Assembly (NCBI RefSeq): GCF_022539505.1
Contig: NC_061510.1
Location: 40,821,047-40,885,046, forward strand
DNA from: Lolium rigidum
Taxonomy: Eukaryota > Streptophyta > Magnoliopsida > Poales > Poaceae
Direction: 5' to 3'
DNA: 64,000 nucleotides
The notes below the pieces were generated by a model that was not told the DNA's origin, made no database searches, and worked only from the letters and a program-made list of their open reading frames with translations. Position numbers and translations under genes: made by a program. Each line of letters starts with the position of its first letter. The stretch's first letter is position 1. Shown in pieces: positions 53,156-64,000 of the stretch.

Positions 53156-54147
53156 GTGGCAGCGTAATCTGCATATTGGACCTCTACCACCATAGGATAT
53201 TGGAATTAACTTCCGGTGGTATATTTCAAGGATTCGAGATCAACTTCACAAGATGCATATGTTTAAAGGTATGAATTAAGAATCATGAACAAATAGAGAT
53301 TCTCAATATATCCAATCATGCAAAGCAATGATTATAATAACTCGGAGCAAATGATTTCTCACATAAGATGTATAGATATGTCTTTTGAGAAAACCGCACC
53401 AAGAATCTCTTACTCAAACAAAAACCAAAAGATAAGCAAAGAAAGCTTTTTAATAAAAGTGGAGCTTGTTTGAGAAAACATGCCACCTAGGAACAAGATA
53501 ATTAATAGTATCAACTCTAAGTGGCATAACCTCATATTTTCACATTTTCTAGGATTGTGATATGTACGAAACATATTACTCCCCCATAATGTGATAAAAC
53601 ATTTCTTCTAGTCAAGAGGCAATTAAAATTCGACTAGAGATGATTAATGGACATTAGAATTTAAATTTCTCATGAGTATGACACACCGCATAGTGACTAG
53701 ATAATCTTGCAATATCAATACTAAGTGGTGGTACCCATGTACACACATTTTTAAATAAAGAGAGATGCACAAGGCATATCACTTCCCCAAAATGGGATGT
53801 TCCATTAATCACTCAAAGAGAGCCAAATAAGATATCATCAAGATTCATTAGGCTCACAACAATACACAAGTATATGATGAGTCAAACAAACATACTTGAA
53901 TACACAAGATAGGTAAGTAAGACACAACACATACAAACACATATTTGGTACAAAACCAAACATGCAAAGGGGCAAGTAACTTACAATAAATACGATGAGT
54001 TGAAGTATAAGTTACCGCAAAGAGGAGCATTGGATATAAGATATAAATGATAATCCATACGACTTGGCTTGGTCAAAATATAATATATGAAGATCCCTTA
54101 ATTCTTCATGAAGTAGCCAAGTCTCCAATGCCCTCCACACCTATTGA
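53156..54147 (-). mobile_element. AT-rich internal region of a gag-only LTR retrotransposon
   Basis: Lies downstream of gag on the minus strand. No protease, integrase, reverse transcriptase or RNase H block can be read in any frame. No second LTR of this element is present inside the window. Confidence 0.5.
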
Positions 54148-56379
54148 TCAAGTTTGAGTTTGTTGGTCCCCAACCAAGTTGGGTCCTAAGAGGTTAGTCA
54201 TAATAGGCTTGGCAACCCAAATGGTTCTTTTCTTGAAACCACTTTGAGTTCCAACAAACTTGGCAAACACATTGCCATTCTTATCCTTCCCAAGAGATTA
54301 ATCATCATTAATAATGATAGGGTTAGATAAGGTAACTTTTAAGCATGAAGAGGCAAAGTGCCCCTTCACATGACATAAGTAGCAAGTGTTCCCCTTTTTT
54401 CTTCTTTATTGATTTCTTCACTTGGGGAACTTTATCTTGATTCTTCTTGGGAAGTGGCCTATCTTCAACTTGAAGTTGAGCTTGTGATTGACCTTTACCA
54501 TGAGGCAGCTTCCCTTGTTGCTTATTACTCAAGTGCTTCTTCTTCAATGGGCATGATCTAACATGATGCCCTTCGACCTTGCACTTGAAGCAAACAATCT
54601 TGGCCAAATCCTTGACTTTGTCTTGGCCCTTCTTCTTGTTGCTCTTGCTCTTGGACTTGTTCTTGTTATTGGAGTTGAATCCAAGTCCACTCTTGTCATT
54701 GGGGGATTGTTGCACACTCGACATCTTGTCAAGTGTGTATTTCCCTTCATGACGCTTTTCCAAGTCTTTCTTCAAAGAAAGGACTTGGGCCTTGAGCTCT
54801 TCGATTTCCTCTACATGGTTAGTAGAAATACAAGTACTAGAGGAAGTAGAAGCTTCATTGTTAGAGCACAAGGCAAAGCAAGTAATCCAACACAAGGTGT
54901 ATCAATATTTTGACTAGATGAATTACTAGGAATAGCACAAGGCAATATAGAATTTTGAGTAGAAGTTATGCTAATTTCCACATGAGGCTCACACGATGTT
55001 ACCTTAGTAATAGTAGCCTCATGAGCTAACTTTAGCCCATCATAGGAGGTTAGGATATGCTCAAGAGAGTGCGAAAGCGTTTTATTGCTTTCTTCCAATT
55101 CCCTACAATCGCTAGTTAGCAAATCAAGTTGAGCCCTTAGCTCAACATTCTCTTTTAAGATAGATGCTTCACACGAAGTAGAGTTAGTAGCACGAACATC
55201 ATTAATAGAATTTTCTTTTACAAACACATAAGATTCAATTTTTTGTGTAAGAAAAAACTTAGTATGCTTCTCATATTTTAGCTCTTGCTTGAGGAGATTT
55301 ACTCTTAGTCTCCTATTTTCAATATGAGACTCTAACTCCACTATGGTTTCCCTATATTTTTGAACGGTTTCCATAGAGTGTTCGAGACTAGCACGAGCCT
55401 CCTTATTACCACGAAGAGAAGCATATACAAGCCCCATCTCATGCAACAAAGCATCATATTCTTCATCATTATCATTATCATTATCATCATCACTCTCATC
55501 ATTAGAGGATGTGTTAGGAGTCAAAGTAGGAGATACCTTTGATCCATTTTCCATAAGGCACATGCGCATACTGGAGGATGAAGATGAGGATATTCTTGAA
55601 TCCCCATTTGAAACCATGTCTTGATCCATAGAGTGTCCGGTTTCCTCTACGTTGTTAGTCAACAAACAACTAGAGGAAATAGAACCATTTTGATTATGGA
55701 AACAATTCAAGGCAAGCATATCATCATGAGATCTATGTAAGCAATTTACACATGATATGCAAGGACTATCAACACAAGCATGTAGATTATTTTCAGTGCT
55801 AGATGTGTTTAATTCCAACGAGGAAACATTACAATGGGATAGATATGAAGAATCATCATTATTGAGTACAATACCAACATTCCAATTTTCCTCACCACTC
55901 ACCATATCATTACCTTGTGTCTTGTCACACGTTGGTGAAGTGGATGAAGATGATAATACATCACGGCCGGAGGTGGAAGCAACTTGGAGCTCTTCATGAT
56001 GTGAAAGGGAAGAGAGCTCCTCGGAGACACCACCGACCATATGAGAAATGGATCCACCAAACATTTCCTTAAGCTTGATCCACATCTCATGAGACGACTT
56101 TCGCTTTATATATATCAAGAACCTACGAAAATCTGGTCTCAAGGAGAATAAAAGCTACTTAGATACTTGAGCTTCAAGATGTAAGTTTTTCTCATCCTCT
56201 AAACATAGGTTTTGAGGATCCATCGGAGGATAAAAACCTACATCTAGAAATCGCTCTATATTTGGACACAAGGTCCGAAGATTACAAAGCAAGCAATTTC
56301 TCCACAAAAAATAATTTGTGCCATCAAGGATAATTGTGTAATTGTGCTCTATATTACTAATCGACATCTTTACTCTCAA
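54148..56379 (-). pseudogene. Copia-type gag gene with two zinc knuckles, broken by stop and frameshifts
   Basis: N-terminal block: NYFLWRNCLLCNLRTLCPNI and RFLDVGFYPPMDPQNL (56379-56155), ending at a stop. The frame then resumes LRPDFRRFLIYIKR and MWIKLKEMFGGS (UBN2-type gag), a long Ser/Asn/Asp-rich region, and a coiled-coil-like stretch (VEEIEELKAQVLSLKKDLEK) after a frameshift near 54870. The first CCHC knuckle CFKCKVEGHHVRSC is at about 54555-54600, followed by a Lys/Gln-rich part. After another shift near 54390 comes a second knuckle, CYLCHVKGHFASSC, then GNVFAKFVGTQSGFKKRTIW and stop at 54148. Capsid/nucleocapsid role in the virus-like particle is family knowledge. No pol follows. Confidence 0.82.
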
Positions 56380-56410
56380 GGCAGCGAAGCCTTAAACAAG
56401 GAGAGACCTT

Positions 56411-56422
56411 GCTCTGATACCA
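56411..56422 (-). other. Primer-binding site (initiator Met-tRNA type)
   Basis: The minus strand reads TGGTATCAGAGC two bases inside the LTR end CTTTCA. This is the usual primer-binding site of plant LTR retrotransposons that prime with initiator methionine tRNA. It fixes the LTR/internal boundary at 56425. Confidence 0.85.
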
Positions 56423-56424
56423 AT

Positions 56425-57240
56425 TGAAAGGACGAGATGTCGCCTAGAGGGGGGTGAATAGGCGTTTAAAAAATCTTACGGATTTGGCTTGTAAGAATGC
56501 GGAATTAAACTATGTTTATTCTACAAGCACAAACCCTAAATATGCTAGGCTCACCTAAGTGCAACAACAACAACTAAAGCTAAGCAAGATAGGCACACGA
56601 TATATGTAGCACAAGTGATAGCAAGATATATGTACTTCAAGCACGATGGCTATCACAAGGAAAGTAAGCTCGGGTATAGAAATAACCGAGGCACGCGGAG
56701 GCGAGGATGTATTCCCGTGTTCCCTTCCTTTGCAAACTGTTGGGGAAGAAGCCCCTTTTACAACCAAACGAAATATGACCGTTTGGGGTAGATCTGGGAG
56801 TTTTTCGTGCAGCCTGGTCACGCCTAGCATGAGAGCTGGTCGACCGGGCCAGGCATCGGGACGCCTAGCATGAGAGCTGGTCTGACCGGGCCAGGCACCG
56901 GGAGCCTGGCGTGAGAGTCGGTCTGACCGGGCGTATGACCGGACCAGGCCGGTCCAGACCAGGCCTGAGACCGGACCACGACCGGGTTCGTTCTGTTGAC
57001 ATACTGGACATGCCCCAGTTGGCACCAGTCCAGGGGCCGGTTGAAACCGGGCCATCCGGTGGGATGGCCGGTCACGCCGGCCGAGGCACCGGGCCAATCA
57101 TGAAAACATGTTTTACGAAAACCATGATAACTTTTGCGTCTGGACTCCGATTTTGATGATCTTGGGCTTGTTGGAATCAGAACAACAAGCCCTACAACTT
57201 TATGCATAGAAACATCATTGTCCACCCACGAAGTAAAAAC
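56425..57240 (-). mobile_element. 5' LTR of the gag-only retrotransposon (upper limit approximate)
   Basis: On the minus strand it ends CTATTCACCCCCCTCTAGG...CGTCCTTTCA directly before the primer-binding site. It includes a CCGG-rich segment (56820-57090) with repeated GACCGGGCCAGGC words. Both features recur in solo LTR A (22529-23761), so the two are related families. The TG start of this LTR was not identified; it lies somewhere in 57240-57550. Confidence 0.7.
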
Positions 57241-57799
57241 CACAAGATGAATGATTTGACCTATCTATAAAAGAGACACGGTAAAACCTCCAAGCTCGAA
57301 AACGCAATAGAAGATGCAATAGAAGATGTATCAGCTTTGGATTTGGATGATGACAAGAATCATCTGAAATGAAAGAGCTAGTAATAGTATGCCATATAGC
57401 ACAGGCTCACACGGCCTTACTTATTTGTTCAAATATGACACTGTATGTACAAATGTCTTTGTGCCTTCAAAGGAAAATAATCTCTCAGCCACGCACATAA
57501 ATAGCCTAGAGTCATATGCCAAGAGGTTATGTTGTGTTAGAGAGGGGTTCTCAAGGTCTCAATAGGTTTTACGTTTACTTAAATATATGGTTTTACCCAG
57601 TTTTCTAATTTACGAAAATACCTAAATACATATATAATGTTAAGTGCCAGATTCATAAATTCAAATATTTATAAGCGTGGTACCAATAGATATACTCCCT
57701 CCGTTTCACGAAAGTTATCTAAAATTTGTTAAAATTTAGGATTTATTGCCTCTGATCACGTTTAATTGTTGTGAGGTGCATACGTCTGTCAGCTACTTT

Positions 57800-60700
57800 T
57801 TTTCAAACGATCCACCAGGGGGATCGAATTTCCATTATCAAGGATAACGAAAATACAGCAGAATTACCATAAAAGGAAAATGCAGGAAGGGGGGCGCCGC
57901 CTAACGCCAACGTTCAAGAGTAGGAGGTTTATATTACAACCCAGGATCAAACGAAAGTTTTAAAACCGAGCCAAAAAGGGACAGGGCTGGTAGCAAGCTG
58001 GAGCACAGCCAGCAAAGGACTATCTAACCCAAAAGAACTAAGCATCAAAGCTTCTGATTTCTTTGTGCAACTTCTGGAAGCATGGAAGGAAGGGATATAT
58101 CAACAGCATCAGGTGGCATCTCCATCATCCTTGTCTTCTGGTTTCTTGTTCTCCAGGCGGAGGGGACCGGTGCGATCAGCGCTTCCTGAGGAAGAAGCTC
58201 CTGCTCCAGCCGTCACCAAGCGCATAAGACCATCAGCGCCAGCCCGAATGTCAGCTGCGTCTCTCTCGCCATAAAGCCATGCCCAATAGTTCATAAAAAC
58301 AACAACATAACTAATCAACTCAAAAGGTGAATTAATCAGCTTCCTCTCGAAGCAAGCTCTGTTTCTTAGCTTCCAGATAGCCCAACAGATAGCTGCCACA
58401 CTAGCTATCTGTGTGTTGCGACTTGCAGGAACAAATCTTGGAAACCACCAGAAAAATTGTGAAAAACTCCCAGGACGAGTGTGAGAATTGATAGCAGTGG
58501 CAACAGTGCTCCAAACAAACTTAACAGCTGCACAACCGAAGAAGAGGTGGCTGATGGATTTCTGTTCACTACAAAATTGACAGAGAGAGTCTCCAGTCCA
58601 ATTGCGTTTGAGCAAATTATCCCTGGTGGCAATGACATTATGCCAAATTAACCAAAGCCAAACTTTGATCTTAAGAGGAATCTTGCTTTTCCATAGGTGC
58701 TTAAAGGATCTATCCATCCCATTTTTACACAAGTGTTTGTATACAGATTTCACTGTAAACTTGCCATTTTTTGACCATTTCCAGCGTGGTGTGTCTTTGT
58801 CCTGTGACAGTCTCACTTGGTTCATCAGCTGGTGTAACCCTGCTTCTTGGATAATCAGATCAGGTGTCAACCATATCCTATAGGAGAAGTTCCAACCCAC
58901 AGAGCTGCACCAGCAACAGTGATATTTTGTTCATTACAAATACAAAATAAGTCAGGAAACATATCCTTGAGGGGGCTAATACTGCACCAAGAATCCCCCC
59001 AAAAACTGGTTAGGGTCCCACTCCCAACCTACATCCTTCTGCCACAGAGATAGATATCCTGGGTCATGTTCCAGTTTCCACCACCATTTGCACATCAAAC
59101 TGATATTAAATTTGAGTAAATCTTTCACACCCAGGCCACCTTTTTATTCTTACAAATCCATTTCCACTTCACAAAGTTGTATTTTTTCCTGTCAGCACTA
59201 CTAGCCCAAAAGAAAGACCTGATAGTCTTATCCATTTGTTCTATATTTTCTTTATGTAAAATTCACAATGACATTTGATATACATCAGTGCTGGAGAGGC
59301 AAGCATCAATTTTCACCAGCCTTCCTCCAATGGACATGGAATTTCCAATTCATCCACTCATATGCTTCTTTGTTTTTCCCCAAGGCACCCCATTTCTGTA
59401 ACAGAAGTCCTCCTGGCACAAACTGGAGTCCCCAAATACTTGATAGGCCAGCTGCCCTTCTGACAGTTAAACAAATCAGCAAAGAAGTTCTGTTTGATAT
59501 CATTCTCCAAAATCATCAGCACTTCACTCTTCTCAAAGTTAATTTTCAAACCAGACATGGATTCAAACATATAAAGCAGTAACTTCAAATTGACAGCTTG
59601 AGCAACATCCTGTATCAGTAATATGGTATCATCAGCATACTGTAGGATTGCTATACCTTGATGAATCAAATTATCAGACAGCCCTGTGATTAAACCATTT
59701 GCTTGTGCCAGGTGAATCATTTTTGCCAAGATGTTTGCTGCTATATTAAAAAGGAAAGGGGCAAAGAGATCACCTTGCCTAACTCCCTTATGACTAGTGA
59801 AATATGGGCCCACTTTGTCATTAACTTTGACACTGAGGATCCCACCAGTAACAACTTTCTTGATCCAGATCAAACAGTTGCTACTGAAACCTTTTTGCTT
59901 ACAACAATCAAACAAAAAAACCCAATTCACTTTATCATATGCTTTTTCAAAGTCAATTTTCAGCACAACTCCTTGGTGTTTCCTGAACTTGTTTTCCCTC
60001 AGAATTTCCTTTAACAACATCACACCATCAGTGATGTATCTTCCTTTAATAAATGCAGTTTGGCAGGGAAGCAGAAGCTTGCTCATCACAGGATTTGCTC
60101 TGACAGTCAAGGTTTTAGTCACAATCTTAAAAATACTTGTAACATGCAGATTGGTCTGAATTTCTGGATGACATCAGCATCATCAGACTTGTGAATTAAA
60201 GTAATAATTCCATAATTGATTCTATCAAGGTTAATTATGTGTTCAAACAAATCATCAATACATCCATGATATCAAATTGCAGTGCTGATAGAATTCAATG
60301 GGAAAACCATCAGGGCCTTCTGCTTTATTTTTCTCCATATGATCAATAACATCTTTAATTTCAAAACGATCCTGAGCATTGAGTTTTTCCCCCTCTGTCC
60401 AAATTTCATCACTTAACCTGATACCTGTAGCAGCCACAGGTCCAAACAAGTCCTTATAAAAGGAAGTAGCATGCTCCAACAGAGCAGCATCCCCTTGTAT
60501 AACGGAATATCCTTTCTTTAGGGAGAAAGTTATTCTTTTCCTTTTGCACCCATTGGAGGCTCTATGAAAGAAAGCAGAATTGCTATCTCCCTGTAGAAGC
60601 CAATTTTCTCTAGATCTCTGTCTCCAGAAGGATTCTTCATTGTCCAGGATTTTTAGCAGTTCTTGTTGTAGCATAGTCTTCCTTTTTCTTTGGAGTGGAG

Positions 60701-61375
60701 ACAAAAATTCCATTCTCTTCAGTATCTTCAAGTTCTTTCAACTCTGTAGAGATATCTCATTTTTTTCTTAATGTCAGCACCTCTCAGATTGGCACCCCAT
60801 CCTTTCAAGGCTTTTTTGACATTTTTTAATTTTTCTGTAGTCTTTCCAGGCTATTATTGGCAAACACCTATTGATCCCAGCTTCTCTTGACTCTGTCCAA
60901 GAAGTTTTCCTCATTGATCCATCTTTTCTCAAATCTGAATTCTCTGTTTTTTACTCTGATGTCCAAGGTATCAAGAATCAAGGGGTTATGATCTGACACC
61001 TCTCTCACAAGTTTGTGAACAGTGACTAAAGGAAATAAATCTTCCCAGGAACTGCTCATCAAAAATCTGTCCAATTTCTCCAAAGTGGGATCAGTGTGAT
61101 TATTAGACCATGTGTACTGACCACCAGACATATGAATCTCTCTCAAAGCACAAGTGTTGATGATGGAATTGAAAATATCAGACCACTTTTTATGGGTCAT
61201 GACTTTATTTTTTTCAGAGGAAAATCTCAACAGATTGAAATCTTCCCCTACCAAAATTGGTAGAGTTTGATTGCTGCAAATATTACCTAGTTCCACAAGG
61301 AACTCTTCTTTATCACAATTATGTGCTGCTCCATATACAATAATCAAACACCATTTCACAGATAACAATTATGTG
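57800..61375 (-). mobile_element. 5'-truncated L1-type LINE with 9-bp target duplication
   Basis: Flanked by AGCTACTTT at 57791-57799 and 61376-61384. The 3' end is at the low coordinate and reads, on the minus strand, GGTGGATCGTTTGAAAAAAA, a short A-tail. It contains ORF2 from the middle of the endonuclease domain to the zinc-binding domain; ORF1 and the start of ORF2 are missing. This is much less decayed than the LINE at 48650. Confidence 0.8.
58109..61368 (-). pseudogene. LINE ORF2: endonuclease C-part, reverse transcriptase, zinc-binding domain; broken frames
   Basis: Minus-strand frames in order. 61368-60868 is the endonuclease: ILVGEDFNLLRFSSEK, HMSGGQYTWSNN, and SDHNPLIL with its conserved SDH. 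60731-60255 has NWLLQGDSNSAFFHRAS. 60122-59358 is the reverse transcriptase: PCQTAFIKGRYITDGVML, VLKIDFEKAYDKVNW, GVRQGDLFAPFLFNI, then ILQYADDTILL with the catalytic YADD box and SGLKINFEKSEVL. 58900-58109 is the zinc-binding RT domain: RWKWSKNGKFTVKSVYKHLC, CQFCSEQKSISHLFFGC. The catalytic residues survive, but stops and frameshifts between the four frames prevent a single protein. Confidence 0.88.
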
Positions 61376-61474
61376 AGCTACTTTCTATAAACAACCCGCG
61401 TCAATTTAATCTGAACAGAGGGAATATTATCTATTTTTGATAAATTTTAGACAACATTAATAAGAGGGAGAGAG

Positions 61475-62048
61475 TATCTTTCAAAAGTTCATTTTCTAAA
61501 AGAACCCTTTGAGATATATGATCATTCATTTTTTAAGCATATTTAGTGAACATGGTCCACTTTCTGGCTTAACAGGCGAACGTACACAAAGCGGTTGTTT
61601 CGGCGCGTGCTCGCGCCGGCGGCGAGGAATAGGGGGGGGGGGCTTCCGGCCGACTTCGTGCATAACTTGATGCAGGGGATATGGTCGTGCTCAGGGGTGC
61701 GGCACGCGCCTCGGGAGGCACTCCATGGTCATAGGCGAATGATGTAGCGTCATCGAGCATCCTCTCGGCGGAAGGTCGACGGCCAGCTTCTCGGGTCGGT
61801 GGCTGCGGGCTAGTGTAGATGCAATTGAAACTCGGGATTTTCTTGTGGTGTTCCAAGGATCTCGCTGTCATTGTCAACAAATTGCACTGGGGGTGCCCCG
61901 AAGAGGTCGCCGCGATCTGAAAACCGGCGGTAGTGAACTTGGCCGGAGACGAGGAAGAAGATAGCCTTGGCTCGATTCGCTTGGCAGGGGGGCTACTGGG
62001 AAGGAGATAAGAATCTAGGGAGGGGTTTCCGGGATCAGTGTGGTCCCT
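61475..62048. other. GC-rich repeat-like sequence, no gene assigned
   Basis: A 103-codon minus-strand frame (61569-61880) is open, rich in Pro/Ala/Arg, and has no recognisable domain. A G10 run at 61633 is a likely assembly or polymerase weak point. Confidence 0.4.
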
Positions 62049-62051
62049 TTA

Positions 62052-63172
62052 GAGCAACTCTAACAATCCCGCCGGAACCGAACTTTTCCGGCGGATTTAC
62101 GGGTTCGGGCCGAAACTGGCGCAGATCAGCACCCGAAAAAGTGGACCGGCCCGAATTGGAAGTTCGGGGGCCCGAACAACTCTCCGCACGGCCCCTATTA
62201 AAAGGGATCGCGGAGGGGAGTTCGGTTCGCAAACCCTACTCCCCTGCGCCGTCTCCTCTCCCTCCGCCGCCGCCAGACCCACGCTCCGACGAGCAATCCA
62301 CGCCGGAAGAGCCACCAATCACCCACCCGCCGCCACGCGATGGCCTCCCGTGGAGGTGCTGTCAGCCGAGCCGCGGGTTTGGGCGGCGGCGATTCGCCGC
62401 CGCGTCCGCCCTTCTTCCGCAACGAGGCGGAGCGGCGGAAGTGGAACCGCAGCGAGGGCGCGCGCAAGCGTAGCGCTCGCCAGTGGACCAGCCCCCAGGG
62501 AAGCTCGCCCGCTACGGCAACCAGGCGGAGAGCTCCTCTTCCGGGCAGTCCAGCCGCGCTCCGCGGCTGCCCGTGGCGCCGAGCGTCGAGGAGGACGGAC
62601 TCGTCCCCGCGCGCTCTCCAACCTTCTTCGCCAGGGACTACGTCCACGGTAGCGACGAGGAGGAGGCGGTGATGGCGCAGACGTTCGCCATCAGCGAGGC
62701 GGAGGCGAGGGCCCGCTTCCGCCGTGAAGAAGCCGACGCCGTCCGCCAGGTACGGGAGTACGAGGCGGCCCGCTGGGAGGCCCGCGTCCGCAAGGTCAAG
62801 CTCGAAATAGTCGAGCTTGATAAGGACGAGGTGTGAAGACTTCACGCCGCCGACGATCTCCACCAGCACCGGCACCGCCGCGCGCGCCATAGCTAGCAGG
62901 CCGCATTTTGCTCATTTTAAGCTAGGTTAGGTTGCCGGTGTAGTAGTATAATGTCAATTCCCCGCAGTATGTATGTATCGATGTGCAGTTGACGCATCTA
63001 TTTCATGTATGAACTATGATCATCGCCTTAAACTTACCCGCGCCAATTCGAATTCCAGTTTTCAGTTTCGTTTTACGGGTTCTATTCTGCGGCACTGCGA
63101 AATTCGACAGAACTTGCGTTTTCGGTGAACTGAACTCGCGCTTTTCGGTTTGCGTTTTTTCGGGAGATGCTC
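62052..63172 (+). mobile_element. Harbinger-type element with a frameshifted accessory gene
   Basis: Ends GAGCAACTCTAACAATCC and TTTTTTCGGGAGATGCTC, target duplication TTA at 62049-62051 and 63173-63175; 1121 bases. The interior gene begins MASRGGAVSRAAGLGGG at 62340, with RPPFFRNEAERRKWNRSE. Near 62490 the sensible reading moves to another frame: LARYGNQAESSSSGQ, SPTFFARDYVHGSDEEEAVM, EAEARARFRREEADAV, VRKVKLEIVELDKDEV and stop at 62836. The second half is acidic/coiled-coil-like. No DDE transposase, so non-autonomous. Confidence 0.75.
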
Positions 63173-63175
63173 TTA

Positions 63176-63863
63176 TAGAAGATCGGTGCAAGAAGGAGAA
63201 TAGGCCGCGCGGTTAGATTTGGCCGGGGTCTTGAAGACGGAGAGGACAAGCGGGGGCAAGATATGCTGGGCGACCAGGAACGCCTATAACTTTACCTCAC
63301 TCCCTGCGTGTGAGCTGACGCCAGAGAAGCCCTCTCTGAGTCTCTGTCGCACTGAATCAAACCTGCAGAAACCTGTGGAGGCTCTCCTTGGTGATCTCTG
63401 AAGTCAAGGATCATCTGCCTCACCACCTTCCTGTAGTTTTATTCCGTTTGTCCAGTAGATATAGCAACTGCTTTGCCCATGATTTGCAAACCTTTACCCT
63501 TGTAATGGCCTGCTCGGCATTTGTCTCCCTCTATCTCTAATGCCTCACAAAAATAAGAATCAATGCAGAACAATTTCATCAATCAATCAAACTGGCACAT
63601 GTACATATCAACCCTCTTTTCCTTCTTTTCTTTCTCTGTGACATGCAACAAAAGAAAATGTGTATTGCCTTGGTACAAAAAAGCATCAAACGGATGCATT
63701 GTATCATCGTATCTTGTGTAAAGCCTACATGGTGTATTTATCTTCCCACAAGCTTTGAACAAAGGCATGGTATAAACTTTTGTATGTATTTCCCAGAAGC
63801 TACACTAGTCAGTGACGAGATGGTATAAACGTTTCTGTGCCTTTCCCACAAGAAACCTCAAGT
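63176..63863. other. Probable 3' flank/UTR of the minus-strand gene at the right edge
   Basis: No domain-bearing frame. A plus frame of 60 codons (63219-63401, starting MAGVLKTERTSGGK) is open but unrecognised. Sequence just left of 63864 would be the 3' UTR of the terminal exon below. Confidence 0.35.
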
Positions 63864-63983
63864 TCACCCTCCGATTTCATACAACTTTACTCCAGTCTTT
63901 GACGATAATGAGGCAGCTACATCATCTGAGTGACTCCAAATTGATCCAAGGTCGGAATGGACGAATTTCTTCTCCTCAAGCAT
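63864..63983 (-). CDS. Possible last exon of an unidentified gene
   Basis: On the minus strand a good acceptor (CACATTGCAG) ends at 63984. It is followed by a 39-codon open stretch starting MLEEKKFVHSDLGSIWSHSD and ending SSKTGVKLYEIGG, then TGA at 63866-63864. The acceptor, the codon pattern and the mixed charged/hydrophobic composition suggest a real terminal exon whose upstream exons lie beyond 64000. I cannot name the protein. Another frame from the same acceptor is open for only 21 codons. Confidence 0.35.
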   Translation of the reverse strand: MLEEKKFVHSDLGSIWSHSDDVAASLSSKTGVKLYEIGG

Positions 63984-64000
63984 CTGCAATGTGATAAGAG

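Larger units (their letters stand above)
57693..61474. mobile_element. Stowaway-type MITE split by a LINE
   Basis: Left arm 57695-57799: CTCCCTCCGTTTCACGAAAG, TTATCTAAAATTTGTTAAAA. Right arm 61376-61472: TTTTTGATAAATTTTAGACA, ATTAATAAGAGGGAG. The right arm reverse-complemented gives CTCCCTC and TGTCTAAAATTTATCAAAAA, matching the left arm. The arms are separated by exactly the LINE insertion. Confidence 0.72.

Noticed and set aside
53156..54147. Search for pol genes downstream of gag
   Set aside because: No protease, integrase or reverse-transcriptase motif could be read in any frame, so none is annotated.
62340..62672. 110-codon plus frame as an intact gene
   Set aside because: The second half is low-quality Arg/Ser sequence, while the adjacent frame carries the acidic, coiled-coil-like continuation; it is a frameshifted element gene inside a Harbinger-type transposon.
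1..64000. tRNA or rRNA genes, and a novel defence or biosynthetic cluster
   Set aside because: No tRNA cloverleaf, rRNA segment or co-oriented set of functionally linked genes was seen; the window is ordinary gene-plus-transposon grass DNA.

Overview
This is nuclear DNA of a grass, most likely a Triticeae or close Pooideae genome. The genes have short exons with GT-AG introns and GC-rich first exons. The space between them is filled with nested transposons of types common in wheat and barley: Stowaway and PIF/Harbinger MITEs, L1-type LINEs, and solo LTRs of Copia/Gypsy-type families. No bacterial, organellar or viral gene cluster is visible. The species is an inference from repeat style, not a proof.

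Three genes can be read exon by exon. (1) 1-5056, minus strand: a group-3 plant sulfate transporter (SULTR3;1-like). Seven exons encode the first 501 residues; the C-terminal STAS domain lies beyond the left edge. (2) 31087-36019, plus strand: a complete four-exon nuclear gene for mitochondrial ribosomal protein L15 (294 aa), with a GC-AG third intron and a 3.35-kb first intron carrying a Harbinger-like element. (3) 40996-42585, minus strand: a complete four-exon IQ67-domain (IQD) calmodulin-binding protein (424 aa). Its 3' half is tandemly duplicated at 38582-39345, giving a 5'-truncated copy that is almost identical and still open. A short terminal exon of an unidentified minus-strand gene may start at the right edge (63864-63983). 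A minus-strand ORF at 14512-15159 encodes nine 22-residue histidine-rich repeats; it is either a real metal-binding-type protein or a minisatellite.

Region by region: 5.1-13.9 kb is transposon-rich with no gene. It holds two abutting MITEs sharing one TAA, a foldback element, a Harbinger deletion derivative and an LTR fragment. 14-21 kb holds the His-rich repeat, two more foldback elements, a poly-A retroposition scar and a retroposon with a 22-bp target duplication. 21-30 kb holds a LINE inside a Stowaway MITE, two solo LTRs with perfect 5-bp target duplications, an unusual repeat cluster built on a CCGACCNGGTCGG palindrome, and two minisatellites. 36-42 kb is the tandem duplication around the IQD gene. 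Each duplicate carries its own later transposon insertion, so one copy preserves the empty site of the other. 45-48 kb holds a Harbinger element with a broken transposase. 48.6-57.3 kb holds a decayed LINE, a third solo LTR and a gag-only LTR retrotransposon. 57.7-61.5 kb holds a second LINE-in-MITE nest. 62-63.2 kb holds another Harbinger-like element.

The three genes share no pathway; this is an ordinary gene-plus-TE grass locus. The points most worth a second look are the IQD duplication with reciprocal empty sites, the His-rich repeat ORF, the palindrome-based repeat cluster, the MRPL15 gene whose 3' end runs directly into antisense Gypsy sequence, and the repeated insertion of LINEs into MITEs.
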